Shown: one piece after another, positions 1 through 6,977 of the stretch
Numbering within the stretch: position 1 is the first letter of the stretch
How the letters are laid out: each line of letters starts with the position of its first letter
Assembly (NCBI GenBank): GCA_024685175.1
Contig: JAIKWD010000003.1
Coordinates: 1 to 64,000, forward strand
Direction: 5' to 3'
DNA: 64,000 nucleotides
Origin: Bacteroidales bacterium
GTDB taxonomy: Bacteria > Bacteroidota > Bacteroidia > Bacteroidales > WCHB1-69
Notes under the pieces: model-generated
What the model was told of the DNA's origin: nothing
Databases searched by the model: none
What the model saw: the letters and a program-made list of their open reading frames with translations, nothing else
Position numbers and translations under genes: made by a program

Positions 1-34
1 AAAATCGGATATCTGTTAATTTGTTGTCAGGCAT
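1..34 (-). CDS. Start of a minus-strand gene running off the left edge (unidentified)
   Basis: Read on the minus strand from 34, an ATG opens a frame that stays open to the edge and begins MPDNKLTDIRF. Only eleven residues are visible, so no family can be named. It lies 34 bases downstream of the end of the decayed glycosyltransferase frame and has the same direction, so it could be the next gene of a polysaccharide or cell-envelope cluster. The start is plausible but unproven because so little is visible. Confidence 0.3.
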   Translation of the reverse strand, partial: MPDNKLTDIRF

Positions 35-68
35 ACTAGGTGTTTTTGATTATTGACGGGTTTGAGCA

Positions 69-314
69 TTATTTTTGGTTTACTTCTTCAAAAAGTTTTT
101 TCCATTTTTCAATAAATTTGTCGATGGTGAAATTTCGGCTGAACTCTTTCGCGTTGAATTGCATCGTTCGGAGCCGTTTTTCATCCAGCATCAAATCGGC
201 GAGGCAATGGTAGAATGCATCTATGTCATTGTTGTGGATGAGAATTCCATTGTAGTGGTCTTGGATGATGTCTTTCAATGTTTTTATGTTGCAAAAATAC
301 GAATTATTTAAAAC
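69..314 (-). pseudogene. C-terminal remnant of a family-4 type glycosyltransferase
   Basis: The open frame ends at a TAA at 69-71 and is closed upstream by a TGA at 315-317. Its product contains IIQDHYNGILI followed by a helix-rich tail (DIDAFYHCLADLMLDEKRL), which matches the last part of GT4/GT-B glycosyltransferases, where the EIIxDGxNGLLV loop binds the sugar nucleotide. A full GT4 enzyme is about 350-400 residues; here at most about 80 are present. No ATG lies in the open frame; the only candidate start is a TTG at 278. I read it as a 5'-truncated remnant. A functional short peptide cannot be excluded but is unlikely because the whole acceptor domain is missing. Confidence 0.6.
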
Positions 315-390
315 TCAAGCAGCAGAGGCTCATCCGGCACGTGGGCTCCAACAAGACCGGCGGCTACGAGGCGGTGGAAGGGGGATTATA

Positions 391-505
391 GACGTGAGAT
401 GTGGGATGTGGGATGTGAGATGTATGACGTAAGACGTGAGACTTATGACTATAGGACAATACCTACATCCTACATCCTACATCCAACGTCTAACAGCCAA
501 CAGCA
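391..505. repeat. Heptamer-period intergenic tract A (two opposed arms)
   Basis: From 391 to 453 the sequence divides cleanly into 7-nt units of the form GAYGTRN (gacgtga, gatgtgg, gatgtgg, gatgtga, gatgtat, gacgtaa, gacgtga, gacttat). After a short gap, 464-505 continues as 7-nt units of the complementary type (tacatcc three times, then aacgtct, aacagcc, aacagca). The two arms are roughly inverted copies and could pair over about 20 bases. It lies between the glycosyltransferase remnant and the first DUF4230 gene. The bases before it (about 315-390) are GC-rich and hold no gene I can identify. Confidence 0.75.
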
Positions 506-520
506 TGTTGTTTTTTTCCT

Positions 521-528
521 TACCTTTG
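521..528 (+). promoter_or_regulatory. Bacteroidota -7 box for the DUF4230 pair
   Basis: TACCTTTG fits the TAnnTTTG -7 element of Bacteroidota primary-sigma promoters and lies 19 bases before the ATG at 548. No clear -33 TTG at the usual distance is seen. Confidence 0.5.
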
Positions 529-547
529 CCGTGCAAATTTCACTAAA

Positions 548-1120
548 ATGAAAAAACATTTTTGGATTCCCATTGCGCTGCTTTTGTTGTGCATCTCCTG
601 TAAGCAGGATGTCATAACAAACCTGACACTCCGTGAGAAAATGAACGCCAAGGTCAGCGAACTGACCGAAATGAACGAGCTGGGGACCGTGGAATACAAG
701 GTCACCAAAGTGATCAAGGCCTCCGATGACGCCAAGTGGTACCAGTTTGGCGACCGCAAGATCCTGTTCCAGTGCACCGCCATCCTGAAAGCGGGCGTGG
801 ACCTCAACAAGTTTGATCCCTCGAAAATAAAAGTCAACGAGGAGGAGAAATCCATCGTGCTCACGCTTCCCAAAGCCGAGTTGCTTTCGTTCAACTTGCC
901 GCCCGAGTCGGCCAAGATGGTTTATGAGAAAGTGGCCATCACCCGTTTCGACTTCTCCGCCCGCGAACGGAACCTGCTGTTGCAACAGGGCGAGAAGGAG
1001 ATTCTGGACAATGTGCCCACTCTGGGCATCTTACAGGACGCCGAAAAAAATGCGGCCGCGTTTTTCAAATCCCTGCTTTCGCAAATGGGTTTTGAGAGTA
1101 TCACCATTAAATTCGCCTGA
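548..1120 (+). CDS. DUF4230 family lipoprotein
   Basis: A 190-residue protein of the DUF4230 family, function unknown. The N-terminus is a lipoprotein signal: a short basic start, a hydrophobic run, then a lipobox ending in Cys at about residue 18 (CISCKQ). The mature part is a mixed alpha/beta domain with the family-typical stretch VLTLPKAELLSF near the middle and a helical C-terminus. The next gene starts two bases after its stop and encodes a second DUF4230 protein, so the two are almost certainly co-transcribed and may form a heteromer. Being a lipoprotein, it would sit at the periplasmic face of an envelope membrane. The start at 548 follows a TACCTTTG promoter box. Confidence 0.8.
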   Translation: MKKHFWIPIALLLLCISCKQDVITNLTLREKMNAKVSELTEMNELGTVEYKVTKVIKASDDAKWYQFGDRKILFQCTAILKAGVDLNKFDPSKIKVNEEEKSIVLTLPKAELLSFNLPPESAKMVYEKVAITRFDFSARERNLLLQQGEKEILDNVPTLGILQDAEKNAAAFFKSLLSQMGFESITIKFA

Positions 1121-1122
1121 AG

Positions 1123-1743
1123 ATGAAACAGAACAACATCATACGCTATATTCCTGTTTTGGCCATCATTGTTTTGGTACTGGTGGCCGCCGCCCTCCTC
1201 TGGCTCAAACTGAAACCCAAAGACGAAGGGCTGAAAATCGATGAGACCGCCAATGTTGTGACGGAGATTCGGAAGATTGCCCAGTTCACCAGCGCCTGTT
1301 ATTACGAAGATGTGATTTTAAAAGACAAGAAGGCCAACGAAACTCTCGGCGGCAAAGTGGTGAACAGTTTCAGCAAAAAAGACAAACCCATTTTGGAAGA
1401 CGAAATCGTGATTGTGGCCAGCGGCAATGTGCGCGCAGGCTTCGACTTGTCAAAACTTTCTGAGAAAGACATTGTTATACGCGACTCCGTGCTGGAAGTC
1501 ACCCTTCCGAAAGCCGAAATTTTCGAGGTTATTGTAAATCCTTCCGGCTTTGATGTCTATATTGAAGACGGCACTTGGAGTCACGAGCAGGTGACGAAAG
1601 TGGAGAACAAGGCGATGAACAAAATCCGGAAAGACGCCATCAACGACGGGCTGTTGGACAAGGCCTCTGAATTGGGCATCCAAAAGTTGTCGGAATTGTT
1701 CAAGTCTTTCGGATTCAGCCAAGTCTTGATTACAACAGAATAG
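1123..1743 (+). CDS. DUF4230 family membrane-anchored protein
   Basis: A 206-residue paralogue of the preceding gene. Instead of a lipobox it has an N-terminal transmembrane helix (about residues 9-29, ending in AALLWLKLK) and then a DUF4230 domain with the same core, VLEVTLPKAEIFEV, and a helical end (KLSELFKSFGFSQV) resembling the SLLSQMGFESI end of its neighbour. It is therefore an inner-membrane anchored, outward-facing version of the lipoprotein. The two-base spacing indicates translational coupling. The role of DUF4230 proteins is not established. Confidence 0.8.
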   Translation: MKQNNIIRYIPVLAIIVLVLVAAALLWLKLKPKDEGLKIDETANVVTEIRKIAQFTSACYYEDVILKDKKANETLGGKVVNSFSKKDKPILEDEIVIVASGNVRAGFDLSKLSEKDIVIRDSVLEVTLPKAEIFEVIVNPSGFDVYIEDGTWSHEQVTKVENKAMNKIRKDAINDGLLDKASELGIQKLSELFKSFGFSQVLITTE

Positions 1744-1790
1744 ATTTTTTGTTTTTATCTTAACCCTGCACACCCACCCGAAGATTTTTT

Positions 1791-1798
1791 TATCTTTG
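1791..1798 (+). promoter_or_regulatory. -7 box for the 76-aa protein
   Basis: TATCTTTG matches TAnnTTTG exactly and lies about 40 bases before the ATG at 1839, after a T-rich stretch that follows the preceding stop codon. Confidence 0.55.
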
Positions 1799-1838
1799 CC
1801 AACAAATAAACACAGTTCAACAAAAAAATACAATAATT

Positions 1839-2069
1839 ATGGATCTATCTAAAATCAAAGAAACCGTAAAGAAAAGCGGTAAGGAAATCAAGGAAAACAT
1901 CAACAAGATCACCAAAGACGAGGATGTCAAGGAAGCTTTGCAACAAGTGAAAAAAGAAAAAAGCTTCAAGGCCGTCAAGGAGGCCGTCCAAAAGATCGCC
2001 AAGGACAAAGATGTAAAAGAGGCCGTCAAAGACATTGGTGAGTCCTTGAAAGGAAAGAAGAAAGAATAA
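1839..2069 (+). CDS. Small Lys/Glu-rich helical protein with an internal repeat
   Basis: A 76-residue protein I do not recognise. It is about one third lysine, has no Cys, Trp, Tyr, His or Pro, and looks wholly alpha-helical. Two segments repeat each other: ITKDEDVKEALQQVKK and IAKDKDVKEAVKDIGE, each beginning with a K-D-x-DVKEA core. It has its own -7 box and a strong terminator directly after its stop, so it is probably a real single-gene unit. The composition resembles small antitoxin-like, stress or nucleic-acid-coating proteins, but nothing in the sequence decides between these. Confidence 0.65.
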   Translation: MDLSKIKETVKKSGKEIKENINKITKDEDVKEALQQVKKEKSFKAVKEAVQKIAKDKDVKEAVKDIGESLKGKKKE

Positions 2070-2094
2070 AAAAAGCCCGTTACGGGCTTTTTTT
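2068..2094. terminator. Bidirectional intrinsic terminator
   Basis: AAAGCCCGT and ACGGGCTTT form a perfect stem flanked by A and T runs. It separates the 76-aa gene (+) from purE (-), and would work for both. Confidence 0.85.
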
Positions 2095-2102
2095 ATGGGC
2101 TG

Positions 2103-2609
2103 TTAGTTCGTTTTGAACTTGTAGCTGATGTCGGCAAGGTCGGCGTTGGCCTTCACGATTTTCTGTTTGAGGTTCTGTTTGTGGACGATGACCTTCTCGC
2201 GCAGGGCAGGGTCGCCGGTGGCGAGGATCTGCATGGCGAGGATAGCGGCGTTCTGTGCTCCGTTGATGGCCACGGTGGCCACTGGGATGCCCGGGGGCAT
2301 CTGGATCATCGCCAAGGCCGCATCCATACCTTCCAGCGACGACTTGATAGGCACGCCGATGACAGGCAGCGGGGTCATAGCGGCAATCACGCCCGGCAGG
2401 TGTGCGGCCATTCCCGCACCTGCGATGATAACCTCTACGCCGCGCTTGTGCGCGTTCTTGGCATACTCAGCCACCTCGTCAGGCGTCCGATGCGCCGACA
2501 AAGCCAACACTTCGAACGGAATCTCGTTGGCGTCCAGAAACTTGCAAGCTGCCTCCATCACTGGAAGATCGGAGGTGCTGCCCATTATAATACTTACTCG
2601 TGCATTCAT
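2103..2609 (-). CDS. purE: N5-carboxyaminoimidazole ribonucleotide mutase, class I PurE
   Basis: A 168-residue PurE of de novo purine synthesis; it moves the carboxyl group of N5-CAIR to give CAIR. The class I signatures are visible: MGSTSDLPVM at the N-terminus, the catalytic-loop motif SAHRTPDE, and the glycine/alanine-rich GAGMAAHLPG segment. I chose the ATG at 2609 because MNARVSIIMGS begins the family fold; a frame open further upstream would place the start on top of the divergent promoters. It is convergent with the 76-aa gene and divergent from mutA. No purK lies next to it; the other purine gene here, purL, is 46 kb away. Confidence 0.95.
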   Translation of the reverse strand: MNARVSIIMGSTSDLPVMEAACKFLDANEIPFEVLALSAHRTPDEVAEYAKNAHKRGVEVIIAGAGMAAHLPGVIAAMTPLPVIGVPIKSSLEGMDAALAMIQMPPGIPVATVAINGAQNAAILAMQILATGDPALREKVIVHKQNLKQKIVKANADLADISYKFKTN

Positions 2610-2629
2610 ATCTTCGGGTTTTGAAAGTG

Positions 2630-2664
2630 CAAAGATACGAAATTCCGCTTTTTTTGTATCTTTG
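2630..2664. promoter_or_regulatory. Back-to-back divergent promoters of purE and mutA
   Basis: CAAAGATA at 2630-2637 is TATCTTTG on the minus strand, pointing to purE; TATCTTTG at 2657-2664 points to mutA. The two -7 boxes face away from each other within 35 bases and form an inverted repeat (gcaaagatac ... gtatctttgc). Confidence 0.65.
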
Positions 2665-2686
2665 CAGCCATTAAAAAAACACACGT

Positions 2687-4534
2687 ATGGCTGAAGAAAA
2701 ATTATTCACCGAATTTCCTCCCATTTCCACAGAACAATGGGAAAGCACCATCCAAAAGGACCTCAAAGGCGCTGACTACGAGAAGAAACTCGTTTGGCGT
2801 ACGGATGAAGGTTTCAATGTGCGTCCATACTACCGCGCCGAGAACTTGAAGGATATCGACTACCTCAACACGCTGCCCGGAGAGTTTCCTTATACCCGTG
2901 GTACCAAGGCCGACAACAACCTTTGGGACATCGTACAGGAAATCGAAGAGGCCGATCCAGCCAAGGCCAACGCCATCGCATTGGACGCCCTCAAGCGGGG
3001 CGCCACCTGCATTGCCGCCAACGCCTCCAAACTGGGCGACGCCAATGCTCTCGCCACACTGCTCCAAGGCATCGACCTAGCCAAGACCGGCATCCAATTC
3101 AACCACGTGAAGAACTATATCGAACTCGTCAAGTTGTTCCTGAACTATGTGGACGAGAAAAAATACGACCGCCACGCCATCAGCGGCAGCATCAACTTCG
3201 ACCCGTTGACATACCGTCTGCGCCACAACAAGTTCTATTTCTCCCAAAAAGAGGATATGATGCAAGCCGTGGAATTGCTCAACATGGTGGACAAGATGCC
3301 CAATTTCAAGCTTATCAACGTGAACGGCATCGTATTGCACAACGCCGGTTCCACCATCGTGCAAGAGTTAGGCTACACACTGGCTTTGGCTAATGAGTAT
3401 CTCTCCTTCTGCACCGACAACGGCATCAAGGTAAACAAAGCCGCTTCGCGCATCCAACTCACCCTGTCCGTGGGTTCCAACTACTTTATGGAGATCGCCA
3501 AGTTGCGCGCCATCCGTCTGTTGTGGTCCACTATGGTCGACCAGTACAAGCCCGATTGTCCATGTGCTTACAGAATCTACATCAACACGGTGGCTTCCAC
3601 TTGGAACAAGACGTTGTACGACCCCTACGTGAATATGCTCCGCAGCACTACGGAGGGCATGTCCGCCGTAATCGGCGGCTCCGATGCCATCTCCTTGCAG
3701 CCGTTTGACGTCGCTTTCAAGGAGTCGGACGAGTTCTCCCGTCGTATTGCGCGCAACGTGCAGGTCATCTTGAAGGAAGAGGCCTTCATGGACCGTGTGG
3801 TGGATCCCGCCGCCGGCTCCTATTATATTGAGAACCTCACCAACTCGCTCGCCGAGCAGGCCTGGAAGCTGTTCCAAGAGGTCGAGGCCGGCGGCGGCGC
3901 CCTCAAGGCCATCGAGGATGGCTCCTTGCAGGCCGCCATCGAGAAGAGTTGCCAGAAACGAGATATGGACATCGCCACCCGCCGCTACATCCTTCTCGGC
4001 ACCAACCAATATCCGAACATCAAAGAGAATATGGCCGACAAGATTGAGCGTACGGTCAAGGACGAGAACGAAGGTCTCAAGACCTATCGTGGCGCCGTGG
4101 CCTTCGAGGAAATCCGCTTGGCCACCGAGAAATATGCCGAGAAAAACGGCCGTCCGAGAGTCTATCTGCTCAAACTCGGCAACTTGGCTATGCGTCAGGC
4201 GCGTGCCGGCTTCATCACCAACTTCTTCGGCTGTGCCGGTTATGAAATCGTGGAGCCCGCCGGGTTCGTCACTGTGGAAGAGGGCGTCAAAGCCATCGCC
4301 GCTGAAAAGGTGGACCTCATCGTGGTCTGCAGCTCCGACGAGGAATACGCCACCCTCGGCGTAGAAGCGGCCAAACAGTGCAAAGCCCAATTTCCAAATA
4401 TACCGTTCCTCGTGGCCGGCAACCCCACCGAAGCCATTGAAGACTTGAAAGCCGCCGGAGCCGAGGATTTCATCCACGTGAGAACCAATATTCTGGAGAG
4501 CCTCAAGTCCTACAACCAAAAGTTATTGAAATAA
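2687..4534 (+). CDS. mutA: Methylmalonyl-CoA mutase small (beta) subunit
   Basis: A 615-residue MutA-type subunit of the adenosylcobalamin-dependent enzyme that interconverts succinyl-CoA and methylmalonyl-CoA (propionate pathway). Residues 1 to about 450 form the TIM-barrel half and about 480-615 the B12-binding fold. The cobalamin-ligating DxHxxG motif is absent: the matching place reads KLGNLAMRQARAG, which marks the non-catalytic small subunit. The catalytic large subunit (mutB), usually directly downstream in Bacteroidota, is not in this window; instead a BtuF-like lipoprotein starts five bases after the stop. A short form of a one-chain mutase is excluded by the missing His. Confidence 0.9.
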   Translation: MAEEKLFTEFPPISTEQWESTIQKDLKGADYEKKLVWRTDEGFNVRPYYRAENLKDIDYLNTLPGEFPYTRGTKADNNLWDIVQEIEEADPAKANAIALDALKRGATCIAANASKLGDANALATLLQGIDLAKTGIQFNHVKNYIELVKLFLNYVDEKKYDRHAISGSINFDPLTYRLRHNKFYFSQKEDMMQAVELLNMVDKMPNFKLINVNGIVLHNAGSTIVQELGYTLALANEYLSFCTDNGIKVNKAASRIQLTLSVGSNYFMEIAKLRAIRLLWSTMVDQYKPDCPCAYRIYINTVASTWNKTLYDPYVNMLRSTTEGMSAVIGGSDAISLQPFDVAFKESDEFSRRIARNVQVILKEEAFMDRVVDPAAGSYYIENLTNSLAEQAWKLFQEVEAGGGALKAIEDGSLQAAIEKSCQKRDMDIATRRYILLGTNQYPNIKENMADKIERTVKDENEGLKTYRGAVAFEEIRLATEKYAEKNGRPRVYLLKLGNLAMRQARAGFITNFFGCAGYEIVEPAGFVTVEEGVKAIAAEKVDLIVVCSSDEEYATLGVEAAKQCKAQFPNIPFLVAGNPTEAIEDLKAAGAEDFIHVRTNILESLKSYNQKLLK

Positions 4535-4539
4535 CGACA

Positions 4540-5427
4540 ATGCGAAAACTCTTTTTCATCGTCCTGTTGGCGGCGTTTGCCTCGCTGCTCAGCGGGTGCC
4601 ATAAGCCTACACCCAAACAGGAGGAGACGTTCTTCGAATGGGTAGACTCCTACAACCGCCACATCGAATTGGCAAAAGCCCCCCAGCGAATCGTCTCCAT
4701 CTCCCCTGCTATCACGGAAGTAATGTACCTTGTGGGAGCACAGAGCAAACTAGTCGGCATTTCGGATTTTTGCACCTACCCCGCCCAAACTAAAGAAATC
4801 ACCAAAATCGGCGGAATGCACAATATCAACTTCGAGGCGCTACTCGCCCTGCATCCCGATGTGGTCCTGATAGGATCCATGATTTCGCAAAAAGATGTGG
4901 ATGCCATTGAAAAAATGGGCATCCCGGTAGTTTGCATTGTAGAGGAAAAATCCCTGGAAGGCATGGCAGAGATGATGCAGGTAATCGGAAATATCACGCA
5001 ATGCGAAGAAAAAGCTGCTTCTGAAGCCGACAAATGGATGAGAGAGATTGAAGATATCCGGGACGAGAATGCGAAAGACACCACGACTAAAAAGAAAGTG
5101 TATTATGTAGTCGGCTTTGGCGAGGCAGGTGATTTTACTGCACCTAAAGACTCCCACATCAACGAAATCATAGAATTGGCTGGCTGTACAAATGTTGGCA
5201 AGTCGCTTTCATCTTGGAATATCAGTCGCGAGTTCCTTTTTCAAGCAGAACCCGACATTATTTTGATTCGTAAAGAAGACAAAGACGCCTTCTGTTCCCA
5301 ATATCCCTATACCTTGCTCACCGCCGTAAAGGAAGGCCGTGTTTATCCCATCGAAAGTGGATGGATAGATATCATCTCTCCTCGCAACATGAAGGCTGTG
5401 GAGATGATCCGAAAAATAAAACAATAA
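4540..5427 (+). CDS. Periplasmic binding lipoprotein of a B12/metal-chelate ABC transporter (BtuF-like)
   Basis: A 295-residue class III solute-binding protein (helical-backbone metal receptor family). It has a lipobox LLSGC (Cys20), then the typical opening PQRIVSISPAITEVMYLVGA and the GISDFCTYP segment seen in cobalamin and iron-chelate binding proteins, followed by the second lobe. It is five bases downstream of mutA on the same strand, so the two are translationally coupled. Because MutA works in an adenosylcobalamin enzyme, cobalamin is the likeliest ligand; this rests on context, since substrate cannot be read from the fold. Permease and ATPase genes are not nearby. The gene ends eight bases from the convergent 5436 gene. 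Confidence 0.8.
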   Translation: MRKLFFIVLLAAFASLLSGCHKPTPKQEETFFEWVDSYNRHIELAKAPQRIVSISPAITEVMYLVGAQSKLVGISDFCTYPAQTKEITKIGGMHNINFEALLALHPDVVLIGSMISQKDVDAIEKMGIPVVCIVEEKSLEGMAEMMQVIGNITQCEEKAASEADKWMREIEDIRDENAKDTTTKKKVYYVVGFGEAGDFTAPKDSHINEIIELAGCTNVGKSLSSWNISREFLFQAEPDIILIRKEDKDAFCSQYPYTLLTAVKEGRVYPIESGWIDIISPRNMKAVEMIRKIKQ

Positions 5428-5435
5428 AGGATGCT

Positions 5436-6332
5436 TTAGCGGCGTATGATGTGTACCGTGCCGCTCATTGTCTGTTCGATACCGTTGAATCCGGCATAGC
5501 GGAAGCGGTAGCTATAGACCCCATCAGGGCAATCACCACCATTCCATGAGTTCTCATAACTATTGGTTTGGAACACCTTTTGACCCGAGCGATTGAAAAC
5601 CACCAATTCGCGTACCGTGCAGTTTTCCAACCCCACAATCACAAAGTAATCATTGTAACCGTCCCCATTGGGGGTAAACACGTTAGGGATCTCTATCTTG
5701 ACGGGAGGAGCCCAGTCCACAGCATCCTCTGGCAAAGCTTGTACCACAGGGTCCTGCTGCACGGTTCGTGCCACAGACACGGGCTTCTGCTGAGGCACGT
5801 TCTGACTGGCAGCAGGCTTCTGCTCTGTAGGCAGAGACACCATGGCGGGGGTTGGGTTAGGCGCTGGGGCTGAAGACTGCGCACGCACAGGGGCAGGCAT
5901 CACCACTTGCGGCGTTGAAATCTCTTTGGCAGGCTCAGACATGAGAGCCTCGTTTTCCGCTTCAGAGACGATAACTGACTCAACAACTGTGGCATGCGAA
6001 ACTGGGGCGACTTGTTCCTGAGCCACAGTCAACGTGTCAACGGCTGGGGCGGTCTGCTCAACAGGAGCGGGTTCCTGCGTCTGCTGCCGGTCTTTGCGCG
6101 CATTGAGGACCACGGTGGTGACCACGGCCGCCACGGTGGCGGCGCCCACCACGACCGCAGCGATCTTGGCGCCGAGCGTGCCCAGAAGGTGACTTGTGCC
6201 CGTCGGAGCAGGAGTCTGCGCCGGAGCACACGCCTGAGGCATCACCAAGTCAAGCTTATTGCTAAGCTTGTCCCAGCTCTGCGCCGAAGGCTTAACCTCG
6301 CTGTTGGTCAATATGTCTTTTATGCTTTGCAT
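5436..6332 (-). CDS. Anti-sigma-like membrane protein with a gliding/T9SS type-B C-terminal domain
   Basis: A 298-residue protein in three parts. Residues 1-30 (with SAQSWDKLSNKL) resemble the short cytoplasmic tail typical of anti-sigma-like proteins beside Bacteroidota ECF sigma factors. Residues about 55-77 form one transmembrane helix. Residues about 81-205 are a Pro/Ala/Gln/Val-rich periplasmic linker. Residues 213-298 (IPNVFTPNGDGYNDYFVI ... VVFNRSGQKVF ... WNGG) are a gliding-motility-associated C-terminal (CHU_C, type B sorting) domain. It lies 15 bases downstream of the sigma factor, so I infer it is the partner of that factor. A membrane-anchored protein cannot itself be exported across the outer membrane, so the domain may sense rather than target. 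Confidence 0.75.
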   Translation of the reverse strand: MQSIKDILTNSEVKPSAQSWDKLSNKLDLVMPQACAPAQTPAPTGTSHLLGTLGAKIAAVVVGAATVAAVVTTVVLNARKDRQQTQEPAPVEQTAPAVDTLTVAQEQVAPVSHATVVESVIVSEAENEALMSEPAKEISTPQVVMPAPVRAQSSAPAPNPTPAMVSLPTEQKPAASQNVPQQKPVSVARTVQQDPVVQALPEDAVDWAPPVKIEIPNVFTPNGDGYNDYFVIVGLENCTVRELVVFNRSGQKVFQTNSYENSWNGGDCPDGVYSYRFRYAGFNGIEQTMSGTVHIIRR

Positions 6333-6339
6333 GATAGGA

Positions 6340-6367
6340 GTTAGTCGTTAGTAGTCAGTTGTCGTTA
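6340..6367. repeat. Heptamer-period tract B, overlapping the end of the sigma factor gene
   Basis: Four 7-nt units (gttagtc, gttagta, gtcagtt, gtcgtta) span the gap before the anti-sigma-like gene and the stop codon and final codons of the sigma factor gene, so the repeat encodes the LTTTDY tail of that protein. Confidence 0.6.
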
Positions 6368-6923
6368 GATTATTTTGGTTTTTGATTTTTGTTCTTTCAA
6401 TCAGCCAGTTTCGTGCTCGTTGGAAGTACACCCGCACGGTGTTCTCGTTTCGGCCCAGTTGCTCGGCAATTTCCTTGAAACTGTATTCTTCCACTAACCG
6501 AAGGTTGAAGATCACTCGCCAATCTTCAGGCATCTGGGCCACGGTCTCCAGGATCTGCTTGGCCTCCATCTTCGTCAGGATGTCCTCGCCCGACGACGAC
6601 GGCGCTTGTATCTGCACGGTGTCGTCGTCCAGACTCTCGTTGAGCAGATGCTTCTTCTGCGACCGATAGTCGCTGATGGCCTTATGTACCATGATGGAGT
6701 GAATCCAACTTTGCAAAGAACATTCGTTGCGGAAGCTGGACAGATTCTTGAAAACATCCACAAAACCCTCAATCATCACATCTTCCGCTTTCTCCCTGCT
6801 GTTGCAATAACGCATACAGACGCCTAACATGGCGGGCGCATATTGCTCATACAGCGCACGTTGAGACTGGCGGTCATTTTTTAGGCAACCGTCAATCAGT
6901 ATCTGTATTTCCTGCGTTGTCAT
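6348..6923 (-). CDS. ECF-type RNA polymerase sigma factor
   Basis: A 191-residue sigma-70 family factor with region 2 (residues about 20-90, including YCNSREKAEDVMIEGFVDVF and a DYRSQKKH end) and region 4 (about 120-175, with a helix-turn-helix YSFKEIAEQLGRNENTVRVY). Regions 1 and 3 are missing, as expected for the extracytoplasmic-function group. I start it at the ATG at 6923 (MTTQEIQILIDGC); an alternative TTG lies seven codons upstream. The gene just downstream encodes a membrane protein that is likely its anti-sigma partner. The last six residues lie in a heptamer repeat tract. Its target genes are unknown; the T9SS-type domain in the partner suggests envelope or secretion genes. Confidence 0.9.
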   Translation of the reverse strand: MTTQEIQILIDGCLKNDRQSQRALYEQYAPAMLGVCMRYCNSREKAEDVMIEGFVDVFKNLSSFRNECSLQSWIHSIMVHKAISDYRSQKKHLLNESLDDDTVQIQAPSSSGEDILTKMEAKQILETVAQMPEDWRVIFNLRLVEEYSFKEIAEQLGRNENTVRVYFQRARNWLIERTKIKNQNNLTTTDY

Positions 6924-6977
6924 TGCCACAATGTTATGTCGCAAAAGGGCGGGAAAATGTTACATGACAATGATTTT

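Noticed and set aside
391-505. CRISPR array
   Set aside because: Units are 7 nt, with no 25-40 base repeats, no spacers of even length and no cas genes.
2610-2686. Cobalamin riboswitch before mutA and the BtuF-like gene
   Set aside because: The purE-mutA gap is only 77 bases and filled by promoter boxes; a cobalamin riboswitch needs about 200 bases and a B12 box, which is not present.
3368-4519. A 383-residue open frame on the minus strand inside mutA
   Set aside because: It is a shadow of a GC-rich plus-strand gene: composition is His/Val/Gly-rich without motifs, and mutA in this place has complete family features.
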